NCBI GenBank assembly: GCA_015063655.1
Contig: SVTU01000090.1
Span: forward strand, 1 to 5,661
Source of the DNA: Oscillospiraceae bacterium
Lineage (GTDB): Bacteria > Bacillota > Clostridia > Oscillospirales > CAG-272
Reading direction: 5' to 3'
Length of the DNA stretch: 5,661 bases
Made by a program: the position numbers and the translations under genes. Positions 1 to 5,661 of the stretch are shown here, piece after piece. The notes under the pieces were generated by a model that searched no databases, was not told the DNA's origin, and worked only from the letters and a program-made list of their open reading frames with translations. Positions within the stretch are counted from its first letter, which is position 1; each line of letters starts with the position of its first letter.

Positions 1-1200
1 AAGCTCCTCGCAAAGCACCTCGGCATTGCTTCGTGTGCGCCCCGTTGTGCCAAAGCAGGGCATGGTAACGGCTATGATATCACGGCGATTGCGCCCTAAC
101 ATATCAAAGGCACGCACAGCGACAAGCAGCGCAAGGCATGAGTCAAGTCCACCCGAAATGCCGATCACACAGCGCTCGGCATAGGCACGCTCGATGCGGC
201 GAGCAAGTCCCTGCGACTGAATAGACAGCACGCCAAGAAGGCGTTCCGCTCTGTCCGCCTCGGTAGGCAAGAACGGATGTGGCGCATACGTACGGGTCAG
301 CACCGTCCTCAAAATAGGCATATCGAACACAGTGCGCCACACGCTCGTATCCGCTCCCGTTACGAAGCGGGCACTGCGGCAACGCTCATGAGCAAGCACG
401 TCGGTATCGATCTCGCTGACCGTCAAGGTCTTTGCGGTGTCAAAGGGAGCGTGCTCGGCTAAGACCGTACCAAGCTCGGCGATAAGGGCGTGTCCGCCAT
501 ATACGTAATCCGTGGTAGACTCTCCGTAGCCCGCACCTGCCATCAGCACACCGCACAGAGCCTTTTCGCTCAAAGCACTCGCCATCATACGGCGGCGGTC
601 GGCTCTGCCGACAAGCTCGGGAGCGGCATAGGGACAGGCAAGCATCACAGCCCCCTCACCTGCCAAAAATTCTGCCTCTCCGTCCATAGCCAGAAGATCC
701 TCGCCCACGCATACGCCAAAGCGGAAGGCTCGAACCGTCTGGCAGGAGAAGATCTGATCCCGTCCAAACGGGAAGGAATAATCAAGCAGGGACAGCGTAA
801 CGGTGGTGTCGGGAGCAGGCGAGAAGCAGCGGCGCTCCTCGGCACTCAGATGTGCCTTGGGAACAGCCCCGAGGATCTCTCCGTTTTGACAAATCACCGC
901 ACAATTATACAATTTATCATTGACAAGAAGTGGTAAACCGATTATACTAATAGTATGGCAATGTGCGCTCGCTTCAAGAAATTGCTCAAGAGCAGCCTCG
1001 GCGGCACGGAGCAGTGGCTCGGTTAAAAACAGGTCGCCGCAGCTGTCGGAAGTCAGACACAGCTCGGGATATACCAAAAGGGATACGCCCTGCTTCTCTG
1101 CCTCAGCAAGCACCGTCAGCATCTGCTCGGCATTGTACGCACAGTCTGCCACGCATACGGCAGGGGTAGCAACGCCCACCTTAATAAATCCATATTTCAT
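1..1200 (-). CDS. nadE: Glutamine-type NAD+ synthetase, N-terminal 400 residues (cut by window edge)
   Basis: NadE amidates deamido-NAD to NAD+ using ATP, the last step of NAD synthesis in the cytoplasm. The frame is open for 400 codons from ATG 1200-1198 to the left edge. Family length is about 640 residues, so roughly 240 are missing. Residues 1 to about 270 are a nitrilase-fold glutaminase: Glu46 (in YPELC) and Lys115 (in VPKAHL) match two of the three catalytic residues, and GESTTD and YGGH are family signatures. From about 340 the synthetase domain begins, with the ATP PP-loop SGGLDS at 349-354 followed by MPCFGTT. The start fits the usual N-terminus (MKYGFIKV). Oddity: the expected EICED motif reads CVGED (164-168), so the nucleophilic cysteine is Gly166. 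The region after Lys115 looks about four residues short. Family identity is certain; glutaminase activity is doubtful. It is divergent from pncB. Confidence 0.95.
   Translation of the reverse strand, partial: MKYGFIKVGVATPAVCVADCAYNAEQMLTVLAEAEKQGVSLLVYPELCLTSDSCGDLFLTEPLLRAAEAALEQFLEASAHCHTISIIGLPLLVNDKLYNCAVICQNGEILGAVPKAHLSAEERRCFSPAPDTTVTLSLLDYSFPFGRDQIFSCQTVRAFRFGVCVGEDLLAMDGEAEFLAGEGAVMLACPYAAPELVGRADRRRMMASALSEKALCGVLMAGAGYGESTTDYVYGGHALIAELGTVLAEHAPFDTAKTLTVSEIDTDVLAHERCRSARFVTGADTSVWRTVFDMPILRTVLTRTYAPHPFLPTEADRAERLLGVLSIQSQGLARRIERAYAERCVIGISGGLDSCLALLVAVRAFDMLGRNRRDIIAVTMPCFGTTGRTRSNAEVLCEEL
920..948 (+). promoter_or_regulatory. Candidate antisense promoter inside nadE, directed at pncB
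   Basis: On the plus strand TTGACA (920-925) and TATACT (943-948) are separated by 17 bases, an 11 of 12 match to the sigma-A consensus. The patch 901-960 is about 28% GC, against 57-60% in the 60-base blocks on either side. Predicted transcription starts near 955 and runs rightward, antisense to the 5' part of nadE, reaching the pncB start after about 340 bases. It may be the pncB promoter, a source of antisense RNA, or a chance match. Confidence 0.45.
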
Positions 1201-1236
1201 CGCTTTTTTACCGTCCTTTGCGAATTTGTTACCTAT

Positions 1237-1265
1237 ATTATACCTGCTAATCAAAAAAAATTCAA
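1237..1265 (-). promoter_or_regulatory. Sigma-A promoter of nadE
   Basis: Read on the minus strand, TTGAAT (1265-1260) and a perfect TATAAT (1242-1237) are separated by exactly 17 bases. Transcription would start near 1230, about 30 bases before the nadE ATG. A Shine-Dalgarno-like AAAGGA (1219-1214) sits 13 bases before the start codon, slightly far. In the same 92-base gap I see no equally good promoter for pncB. The best plus-strand -10 candidates (TATATT at 1266-1271, TATACC at 1239-1244) lack a good, correctly spaced -35 box. Confidence 0.8.
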
Positions 1266-1280
1266 TATATTTTATCAAAA

Positions 1281-1286
1281 AAGAGG
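1281..1286 (+). promoter_or_regulatory. Ribosome binding site of pncB
   Basis: AAGAGG lies six bases before ATG 1293, a normal spacing, and fixes that ATG as the start. Confidence 0.6.
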
Positions 1287-1292
1287 CTTACT

Positions 1293-2747
1293 ATGAAGGA
1301 TATTCAAAAAAATTACACCATGCTCTGTGATTACTATGAGCTGACGATGGGCAACGGATACTTCCAAAGCGGGATCGGTGACCGCATCGTCTATTTCGAT
1401 ATGTTCTACCGTGACAACCCCGACAACGGCGGTTATGCCATTGCCGCAGGCCTTGAGCAGGTCATCGAATATATCAACGACCTGCACTTTACCGACGAGG
1501 ATATCGCCTTTTTGCGCTCAAAGGGCTGCTTCTGTGAGGCGTTTCTCAACTATCTGAAGGACTTCCGCTTTGAGGGCGACATTTGGGCCGTGCCCGAGGG
1601 AACGGTGGTGTTCCCCAACGAGCCCTTGATGACGGTGCGCGCTCCTGCCATTCAGGCTCAGTTTATCGAGACCTACGTGCTGATGATGATCAACCACCAA
1701 TCCCTCATCGCCACCAAGGCCTCTCGCCTTACCCGTGCCGCCAAGGGTCGTGCCATCAGTGAGTTCGGCTCTCGCCGTGCGCAGGGTGCGGATGCCGCCA
1801 TCCTGGGCGCACGTGCCGCTTATATCGGCGGCGTGGGTGCTACGGCGTGTGCGATCGTTGACCGTGACTTTGGCGTGCCTGCCACGGGCACGATGGCACA
1901 TTCCTGGGTGCAGATGTTTGACACCGAGTACGATGCTTTCCGCACCTATTGCGAGATCTATCCCAAAAATGCCACACTGCTCATCGATACCTTTAACGTG
2001 GTGGAGAGCGGTGTTCCAAACGCCATCCGCGCCTTCAACGAGGTGCTTCGCCCTCAGGGCATCACCCGCTGTGCCGTCCGTATCGACTCGGGCGACATCA
2101 CGTATCTGACCAAGAAGGTCAGAAAGATGCTGGATGAGGCAGGCTGGACGGAATGCAGGATCGTGGTCTCCAACTCCCTTGACGAATACATCATTCGCGA
2201 GCTGATCCGCCAGGGTGCCGAGATCGATGCCTTCGGTGTGGGCGAGCGTCTCATCACCGCCAAGAGCGATCCCGTCTTCGGCGGTGTTTACAAGGTGTGT
2301 GCCGTGGAGCATGAGGACGGTACCGTAGAGCCTAAGATCAAGATCAGCGAAAACGTAGGCAAGATCACCACGCCTCACTACAAAAAGGTTTACCGCCTGC
2401 GTGACCGCAAGACGGGCAAGGCCGAGGCAGACCTTTTGTGCGTCTTTGACGAGGTGGTGGACGATACCCAGCCCATCGTGCTCTTTGACCCCCACCATAC
2501 GTGGAAGCGCAAGACCTTGACCGACTACACCGCCACCGAGCTTCTCGTTCCCATCTTCCAAAACGGCAAGCAGGTATATACCCTGCCCACCATTCACGAG
2601 ATCCGTGCGCACTGCGCCGAGGAGATCGAGGGCATGTGGGATGAGGTGCGCCGTTTCACCAATCCCCATAACTACTACGTTGACCTGTCGCAAAAGCTTT
2701 GGGACATCAAGCACAGCATGATCGCCGAGCATCGCAAGCAGGTATGA
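1293..2747 (+). CDS. pncB: Nicotinate phosphoribosyltransferase
   Basis: This enzyme joins nicotinate to PRPP, with ATP hydrolysis, giving nicotinate mononucleotide and pyrophosphate. It is the entry step of nicotinate salvage in the cytoplasm. The 484-residue product matches the longer Gram-positive type rather than the roughly 400-residue enterobacterial one. Visible motifs in order: DYYELTMGNGY at 13-23, EFGSRRAQG at 157-165, GTMAHSW at 199-205, LIDTF at 230-234, RIDSGD at 263-268 and a later DAFGVGERLITAKSDPVFGG. In the family the histidine of GTMAH (here His203) is the residue phosphorylated by ATP, and it is present. All signature motifs look intact, so the enzyme should be active. It is divergent from nadE, 92 bases apart, and is followed by a strong terminator, so it is probably transcribed alone. 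Its promoter is unclear; see the candidate inside nadE. Confidence 0.97.
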   Translation: MKDIQKNYTMLCDYYELTMGNGYFQSGIGDRIVYFDMFYRDNPDNGGYAIAAGLEQVIEYINDLHFTDEDIAFLRSKGCFCEAFLNYLKDFRFEGDIWAVPEGTVVFPNEPLMTVRAPAIQAQFIETYVLMMINHQSLIATKASRLTRAAKGRAISEFGSRRAQGADAAILGARAAYIGGVGATACAIVDRDFGVPATGTMAHSWVQMFDTEYDAFRTYCEIYPKNATLLIDTFNVVESGVPNAIRAFNEVLRPQGITRCAVRIDSGDITYLTKKVRKMLDEAGWTECRIVVSNSLDEYIIRELIRQGAEIDAFGVGERLITAKSDPVFGGVYKVCAVEHEDGTVEPKIKISENVGKITTPHYKKVYRLRDRKTGKAEADLLCVFDEVVDDTQPIVLFDPHHTWKRKTLTDYTATELLVPIFQNGKQVYTLPTIHEIRAHCAEEIEGMWDEVRRFTNPHNYYVDLSQKLWDIKHSMIAEHRKQV

Positions 2748-2794
2748 CAGAGGCTGATTCGTTCAGCGCAGAGCCAACACGTATAAAGCAAATA

Positions 2795-2842
2795 AAAAAA
2801 GATCGCTTTTCCATCCTGATCGACGGAAAAGCGATCTTTTTT
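2795..2842 (+). terminator. Strong intrinsic terminator after pncB, symmetric
   Basis: A perfect 18-bp inverted repeat: left arm 2795-2812, right arm 2825-2842, loop of 12 bases at 2813-2824. The GC-containing core GATCGC/GCGATC is flanked by an A-tract on the left and six T on the right. It is therefore a good rho-independent terminator for pncB, 47 bases after its stop, and would also work on the minus strand. It insulates pncB from holB. Confidence 0.9.
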
Positions 2843-2917
2843 AGGCAGAGATCTTTTGGATCCCGTTTTATGTGTGCTTTTTTGCGGATTTGGCAAGAAG
2901 GCAAAAAACCGTTAAAT
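2843..2917. other. Non-coding stretch between terminator and holB promoter
   Basis: About 75 bases of mixed, partly AT-rich sequence with no open frame that has a start and ribosome binding site. The only structure seen is a weak 8-bp repeat, TTTTTTGC (2878-2885) against GCAAAAAA (2901-2908), with a 15-base loop. It is too A/T-dependent to assign a role. Confidence 0.5.
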
Positions 2918-2933
2918 TGTTGTCTTGACAACA
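2918..2933. promoter_or_regulatory. Palindrome overlapping the -35 box (candidate operator)
   Basis: TGTTGTC (2918-2924) and GACAACA (2927-2933) are perfect inverted 7-mers separated by TT. The right half lies across the -35 hexamer at 2925-2930. A dimeric regulator bound here would block RNA polymerase. No regulator is identified, and part of the symmetry comes from the TTGACA box itself. Confidence 0.35.
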
Positions 2934-2953
2934 GCACGTTCCTTTGGTATAAT
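2925..2953 (+). promoter_or_regulatory. Consensus sigma-A promoter of the holB-ricT operon
   Basis: TTGACA (2925-2930) and TATAAT (2948-2953) are both perfect, with a 17-base spacer (2931-2947). A TG pair one base before the -10 box adds an extended -10 element. The predicted start of transcription is near 2960, giving a leader of about 27 bases before GTG 2987. This implies strong basal transcription unless something represses it. Confidence 0.92.
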
Positions 2954-2970
2954 GAATATGTATGCAAACA

Positions 2971-2983
2971 AGAGGGCGGTGAG
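2971..2983 (+). promoter_or_regulatory. Ribosome binding region that decides the holB start
   Basis: A purine-rich stretch, AGAGGGCGGTGAG, precedes GTG 2987: AGAGGG ends ten bases upstream of it. The in-frame ATG at 2999 is more than 20 bases from AGAGGG, so GTG 2987 is preferred. ATG 2999 stays possible using GGTGAG. Confidence 0.5.
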
Positions 2984-2986
2984 AGT

Positions 2987-4018
2987 GTGAGAGCGTATAT
3001 GAATAGCCTGATAGGCAACGAGAGCCTGCGTCGGCGGCTCTGTGCCGATGCCGAATCGGGGCAGCTTCATCACGCCTATATCGTCGAAGGCCCCTCGGGC
3101 AGCGGAAAGCATACGCTCTCACGCCAGCTTGCCGCCGCCGTCTCGTGTGAGCGACGGCACGAGGCGTCCGCCCCTCTTCCCTGTCTTGCTTGCCCCACCT
3201 GTCGCAAGATCATGGAAGGCCTCAGCCCTGACGTCATCATGGTCAAGGAGGAGGAAAAGGCCTCCATGGGCGTAGACACCGTTCGCTTTTTGAAGCAGGA
3301 CGTTTACATCATTCCCAACGAGCTTGACACCAAGATCTACATCATCGAGGATGCCGACCGCATGACACCGCAAGCGCAAAACGCCTTCCTGCTCACCCTG
3401 GAGGAGCCGCCCGCCTACGCCGTTTTTCTGTTGCTTTGCGAAAACGCAGGAGCACTCTTGGAGACCGTGCGAAGCCGTGCGCCCATCTTGAAAACAGAAA
3501 GGCTCTCCAAGGAGCAGATCGACGGCTTTTTGTGTGCGCATGACCGCCGTGCCGTTTCCATGAAGCAATCATCCCCCCGTGATTATGCCGAGCTGTTGCT
3601 GTGTGCCGACGGAAGCATCGGCACAGCCCTGGAGATGCTCGAGCCAAACCGTCTGTCCCCCATTTTAGAGAAAAAACAGATCATCAAAAGACTGGTTGCC
3701 AACGTCGCCCACCGAAGCGGTGCGCCGCAGATCATATCCTTGATGGCCGAGCTTTCTCAAAAGCGAGAGCCGCTTTCGCAGGAGCTTAGCTTGCTTACGG
3801 CGGCCGTACGGGATCTGATCCTGCTCAAAAAAAGCGAGACCGCTCCCCTTTGCTTCTACACCGACCGTGACGAAGCCCTTACCCTTTCGGATGAAGCCAC
3901 GCTTAAGGAGCTGTGGCGGCTTTTGGAGGCCGCCGATACGGCCATACGAGCGCTTTCCCACAATGCCAACGTCCGTCTGACCGTGCTTGCGTTGCTGTCA
4001 GACGCCCATATTCTGTAA
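2987..4018 (+). CDS. holB: DNA polymerase III clamp-loader delta' subunit
   Basis: Delta' is the stator of the clamp-loader complex that opens the beta sliding clamp on primed DNA. From GTG 2987 the product is 343 residues, close to the usual 330-340. In order: GNESLRRRL near the N-terminus (10-18), a P-loop GPSGSGKHT at 35-43, a zinc-binding set Cys54 and CxxCxxC at 66-72, the Walker B-like IYIIEDADRM at 117-126, EEPP at 139-142 and SRA at 163-165 in place of the usual SRC. The arginine of that motif (Arg164) is kept. The lysine of the P-loop is followed by His rather than Ser/Thr, as expected of a subunit that need not hydrolyse ATP. The frame stays open upstream to 2699, but that stretch overlaps pncB, the terminator and the promoter, so it is not coding. 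The ricT start follows 19 bases after the stop, so the two are co-transcribed. Confidence 0.93.
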   Translation: MRAYMNSLIGNESLRRRLCADAESGQLHHAYIVEGPSGSGKHTLSRQLAAAVSCERRHEASAPLPCLACPTCRKIMEGLSPDVIMVKEEEKASMGVDTVRFLKQDVYIIPNELDTKIYIIEDADRMTPQAQNAFLLTLEEPPAYAVFLLLCENAGALLETVRSRAPILKTERLSKEQIDGFLCAHDRRAVSMKQSSPRDYAELLLCADGSIGTALEMLEPNRLSPILEKKQIIKRLVANVAHRSGAPQIISLMAELSQKREPLSQELSLLTAAVRDLILLKKSETAPLCFYTDRDEALTLSDEATLKELWRLLEAADTAIRALSHNANVRLTVLALLSDAHIL

Positions 4019-4025
4019 AAACGAG

Positions 4026-4031
4026 AAAGGA
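4026..4031 (+). promoter_or_regulatory. Ribosome binding site that decides the ricT start
   Basis: AAAGGA lies six bases before ATG 4038. An in-frame ATG at 3987 lies inside holB with no such site before it, so 4038 is the start. Confidence 0.75.
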
Positions 4032-4037
4032 ACGAAC

Positions 4038-5282
4038 ATGGAAGAAGAAAAGAAGAATACTCCGCCCTCGGGTACTGCAGGCGAGCAGAGCCGACACGGC
4101 GGTCACCATAACCGCAGAAGAAGAGGCGGACACCGCCCGCACAATCGTCCCGCTGTATCGCAGGCCGAGCAAGCAGCCCCTGCCGCAGAGGAAAAGCAAC
4201 AAAGCAAAGCCGAAAACGGCAAGGGACAGCAGGGCAACCGCAATGCCCACCACCAGCGCCGCCACCACCATTCTCATCACCGTCAGCCCGCACAGCAGAC
4301 TGCCACTGCCGAGACCGAGCGTGAAATACTGACCGCAGAGGCCACCGCCGATGATGTGCAGGCAGAGGCTACGTCCGCAGAGCCGAGCATTCCCGTTGTT
4401 GAGGATGAGCCCATGCCCGTTGTCACCAAGCCCCCGAAGAGTGAGGTCATGGTGGACGTTGTGGGCATTCGCTTCAAGTCCACGGGCAAAACCTATTATT
4501 TCGACCCCAACGGCATTCAGGCCACTAAGGGACACTATGCCATCGTAGATACCGCCAGAGGGCAGGAATACGGCGAGGTAACTCTTGGCAATACGCAGGT
4601 CAGCGAAAGCGATATCGTACCGCCCCTGCGTCCCCTTCTCCGCATGGCCACCGAAGCAGATAAGCGCCATCACGAGGAAAATGCTCAGCGTGAGGAGTTT
4701 GCCTTTAAGACCTGTAACGAGCGCATTGCGGCTCACAATTTGGATATGAAGCTGATCGATGCGCAATATACCTTTGATAATTCCAAGCTGCTCTTCTACT
4801 TTACGTCCTCGGGACGTGTGGATTTTCGTGAGCTGGTCAAGGACTTGGCTTCGGTGTTCCGCACCAGGATCGAGCTGCGCCAGATCGGCATTCGCGATGA
4901 GGCCAAGATGATCGGTGGACTCGGCATGTGCGGTCGGCCGCTCTGCTGTACCAGCTTCCTGTCCGACTTCGGTCAAGTCTCCATTAAGATGGCCAAAGAG
5001 CAAAATCTGTCGCTTAACTCCTCAAAGATCTCGGGAGCGTGCGGCAGACTGATGTGCTGTTTGCGCTACGAGCATGACACCTACGAATACGAGATCAAGC
5101 GCACTCCGCCCGTTGACGCGGTCGTGAAAACGCCCGACGGCGTGGGATACGTCACCGAGATCAATCCGTTGCTCGGGATGTGCAAGGTCAAGCTCAGCGA
5201 CAAGCCCGATAACGCACCCCTTCCCTACCACCGTGATCAGCTGACCGTGCTTCAGAAGAAGCGTGATAAAAACAATTCATAA
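4038..5282 (+). CDS. ricT: RicT (YaaT), PSP1-domain partner of RNase Y, with long disordered N-terminus
   Basis: In Bacillus subtilis RicT works with RicA and RicF in a complex that carries iron-sulfur clusters, guides RNase Y in mRNA maturation, and affects competence, sporulation and biofilm formation. The 414-residue product is about 140 longer than the 275-residue Bacillus protein. Residues 1-134 are low complexity: a His/Arg/Gly-rich part (19-37 and 67-83, with HHQRRHHHSHH) followed by an acidic Ala/Thr/Glu part (about 88-125). The conserved core starts near 137 with VGIRFKSTGKTYYFDP and continues through GRVDFRELVKDL and RTRIELRQIG to two cysteine clusters, MCGRPLCC (Cys298, 303, 304) and ACGRLMCC (Cys335, 340, 341), the likely cluster ligands. 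The core looks complete. It follows holB as in Bacillus, probably on the same transcript, and is closed by a terminator. Confidence 0.96.
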   Translation: MEEEKKNTPPSGTAGEQSRHGGHHNRRRRGGHRPHNRPAVSQAEQAAPAAEEKQQSKAENGKGQQGNRNAHHQRRHHHSHHRQPAQQTATAETEREILTAEATADDVQAEATSAEPSIPVVEDEPMPVVTKPPKSEVMVDVVGIRFKSTGKTYYFDPNGIQATKGHYAIVDTARGQEYGEVTLGNTQVSESDIVPPLRPLLRMATEADKRHHEENAQREEFAFKTCNERIAAHNLDMKLIDAQYTFDNSKLLFYFTSSGRVDFRELVKDLASVFRTRIELRQIGIRDEAKMIGGLGMCGRPLCCTSFLSDFGQVSIKMAKEQNLSLNSSKISGACGRLMCCLRYEHDTYEYEIKRTPPVDAVVKTPDGVGYVTEINPLLGMCKVKLSDKPDNAPLPYHRDQLTVLQKKRDKNNS

Positions 5283-5289
5283 CCTTTCA

Positions 5290-5330
5290 GGGGCTGTCTC
5301 AAATGCAAATTTGAGACAGCCCCCTTTGTT
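5290..5330 (+). terminator. Intrinsic terminator of the holB-ricT operon
   Basis: A perfect 15-bp inverted repeat, arms 5290-5304 and 5309-5323, closed by the tetraloop GCAA (GNRA type) and followed by a short, broken T-run (TTTGTT, 5325-5330). It begins eight bases after the ricT stop. On the minus strand no T-run follows the stem, so it is probably a one-way terminator even though the genes converge. Confidence 0.8.
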
Positions 5331-5661
5331 AATAACGCTGAATAATCGGATGAACGCTTGCGGGCAGCTGCTCGCAAAGCCGTGCCATTTGTCCGCAATA
5401 GCGGTCAAATAACGTATCCGACAGTGTCTCGTTCTCATCGAGTATCAGCATGGCTGCCAGGTAAGTCCTTGCTGCCACCGAAAGGCGAGAGCAGAGCGGA
5501 AACTCGGCATCAAGCTCAACACAGACCTCATCCTGCCACTCTCCCTCGCTCATGCCGTGCGCCTCACGGTATGCCCTGTCGATACCCGCATTTTCCGTGC
5601 AAAACGCCGCAAGCAGGTACGGTGCACGGTCGAGATAATCCTCGTTGCTCGCCGTATCGGG
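5329..5661 (-). CDS. Unrecognised protein, C-terminal 110 residues (cut by window edge)
   Basis: The minus-strand frame is open from the right edge to TAA at 5331-5329, giving 110 residues with the true start outside the window. An internal ATG at 5553 would give only 74 residues; the frame continues in the same style upstream, so the longer reading is preferred. The product looks soluble and helical, rather acidic in the middle (MSEGEWQDEV, LILDENETLSD), with four cysteines and no visible signal peptide, membrane segment or catalytic motif. I do not recognise the family and assign no function. It converges on ricT, and its stop lies just beyond the ricT terminator stem. Base composition resembles the neighbours, so nothing suggests recent transfer. 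Confidence 0.65.
   Translation of the reverse strand, partial: PDTASNEDYLDRAPYLLAAFCTENAGIDRAYREAHGMSEGEWQDEVCVELDAEFPLCSRLSVAARTYLAAMLILDENETLSDTLFDRYCGQMARLCEQLPASVHPIIQRY

Noticed and set aside
143..382. A 79-codon minus-strand frame within nadE
   Set aside because: It is a frame-shifted reading of nadE. The true frame is continuous over all 400 codons with family motifs on both sides, so there is no frameshift.
1229..1245. Near-symmetric ACCTATATTATACCT as an operator
   Set aside because: The symmetry is imperfect and the sequence is accounted for by the nadE -10 box.
920..1330. Plus-strand open frames (from 920 and 963) downstream of or over the antisense promoter, as leader peptides
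   Set aside because: No convincing ribosome binding site was seen. The translations follow the antisense of nadE and the frame from 920 starts before the predicted transcript begins.
1518..2732. A 404-codon open frame on the minus strand opposite pncB
   Set aside because: It lies wholly within pncB, whose product matches a well-known enzyme from end to end. The translation shows no family motifs, and long antisense frames are expected from the codon bias of GC-rich genes.
2878..2908. An 8-bp T/A-rich inverted repeat as a second terminator
   Set aside because: It is almost entirely A/T with a 15-base loop and no T-run after it, and would not form a stable hairpin.
2699..2986. Upstream extension of holB to an ATG at 2699
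   Set aside because: It would overlap the end of pncB and run through a strong terminator and the holB promoter. The extra residues match nothing in the delta' family.
3987..4037. Upstream ricT start at 3987
   Set aside because: It lies inside holB without a ribosome binding site, while ATG 4038 has AAAGGA at ideal spacing.
3903..5003. A 366-codon open frame on the minus strand across the holB/ricT junction
   Set aside because: It is antisense to two well-supported genes, and the Leu/Gly-rich translation mirrors the codons of the sense strand.

Overview
The window is ordinary bacterial chromosome and most likely comes from a gut-type Clostridia (Firmicutes). Three things suggest this: the holB–ricT gene pair, a NadE and PncB of the long Gram-positive type, and near-consensus sigma-A promoters in AT-rich gaps between moderately GC-rich genes. 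The genus cannot be fixed from the sequence. No tRNA, rRNA, CRISPR array, transposase or phage gene was seen.

Layout. Positions 1-1200 (minus) hold the first 400 codons of nadE, a glutamine-type NAD synthetase that is cut by the left edge. A 92-base divergent gap follows. Positions 1293-2747 (plus) hold pncB, nicotinate phosphoribosyltransferase. Positions 2748-2986 are non-coding and contain a perfect 18-bp stem terminator and a fully consensus promoter. Positions 2987-4018 (plus) hold holB, the DNA polymerase III delta' subunit. After 19 bases, 4038-5282 (plus) holds ricT (yaaT), the PSP1-domain partner of RNase Y, with a long disordered N-terminal extension. A hairpin terminator at 5290-5330 closes that operon. 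A convergent, unrecognised gene fragment occupies 5329-5661 (minus).

How the genes fit together. PncB makes nicotinate mononucleotide and NadE amidates deamido-NAD, so the divergent pair covers the entry and the last step of nicotinate salvage (Preiss-Handler) to NAD. NadD, the middle step, is not in the window. holB and ricT form a two-gene operon with its own promoter and terminator; the pairing is conserved in Firmicutes although the two products act in different processes.

Most notable observations. (1) The nitrilase-type glutaminase half of NadE has glycine where the catalytic cysteine should be, with other changes nearby. This suggests that an outwardly glutamine-dependent enzyme may rely on free ammonia. 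(2) An AT-rich patch inside nadE carries, on the opposite strand, a TTGACA-17-TATACT promoter pointing at pncB. It could give pncB a long leader antisense to nadE. (3) RicT carries a 134-residue His/Arg-rich tail. (4) A palindrome overlaps the -35 box of the holB promoter. None of these amounts to a demonstrated new system.
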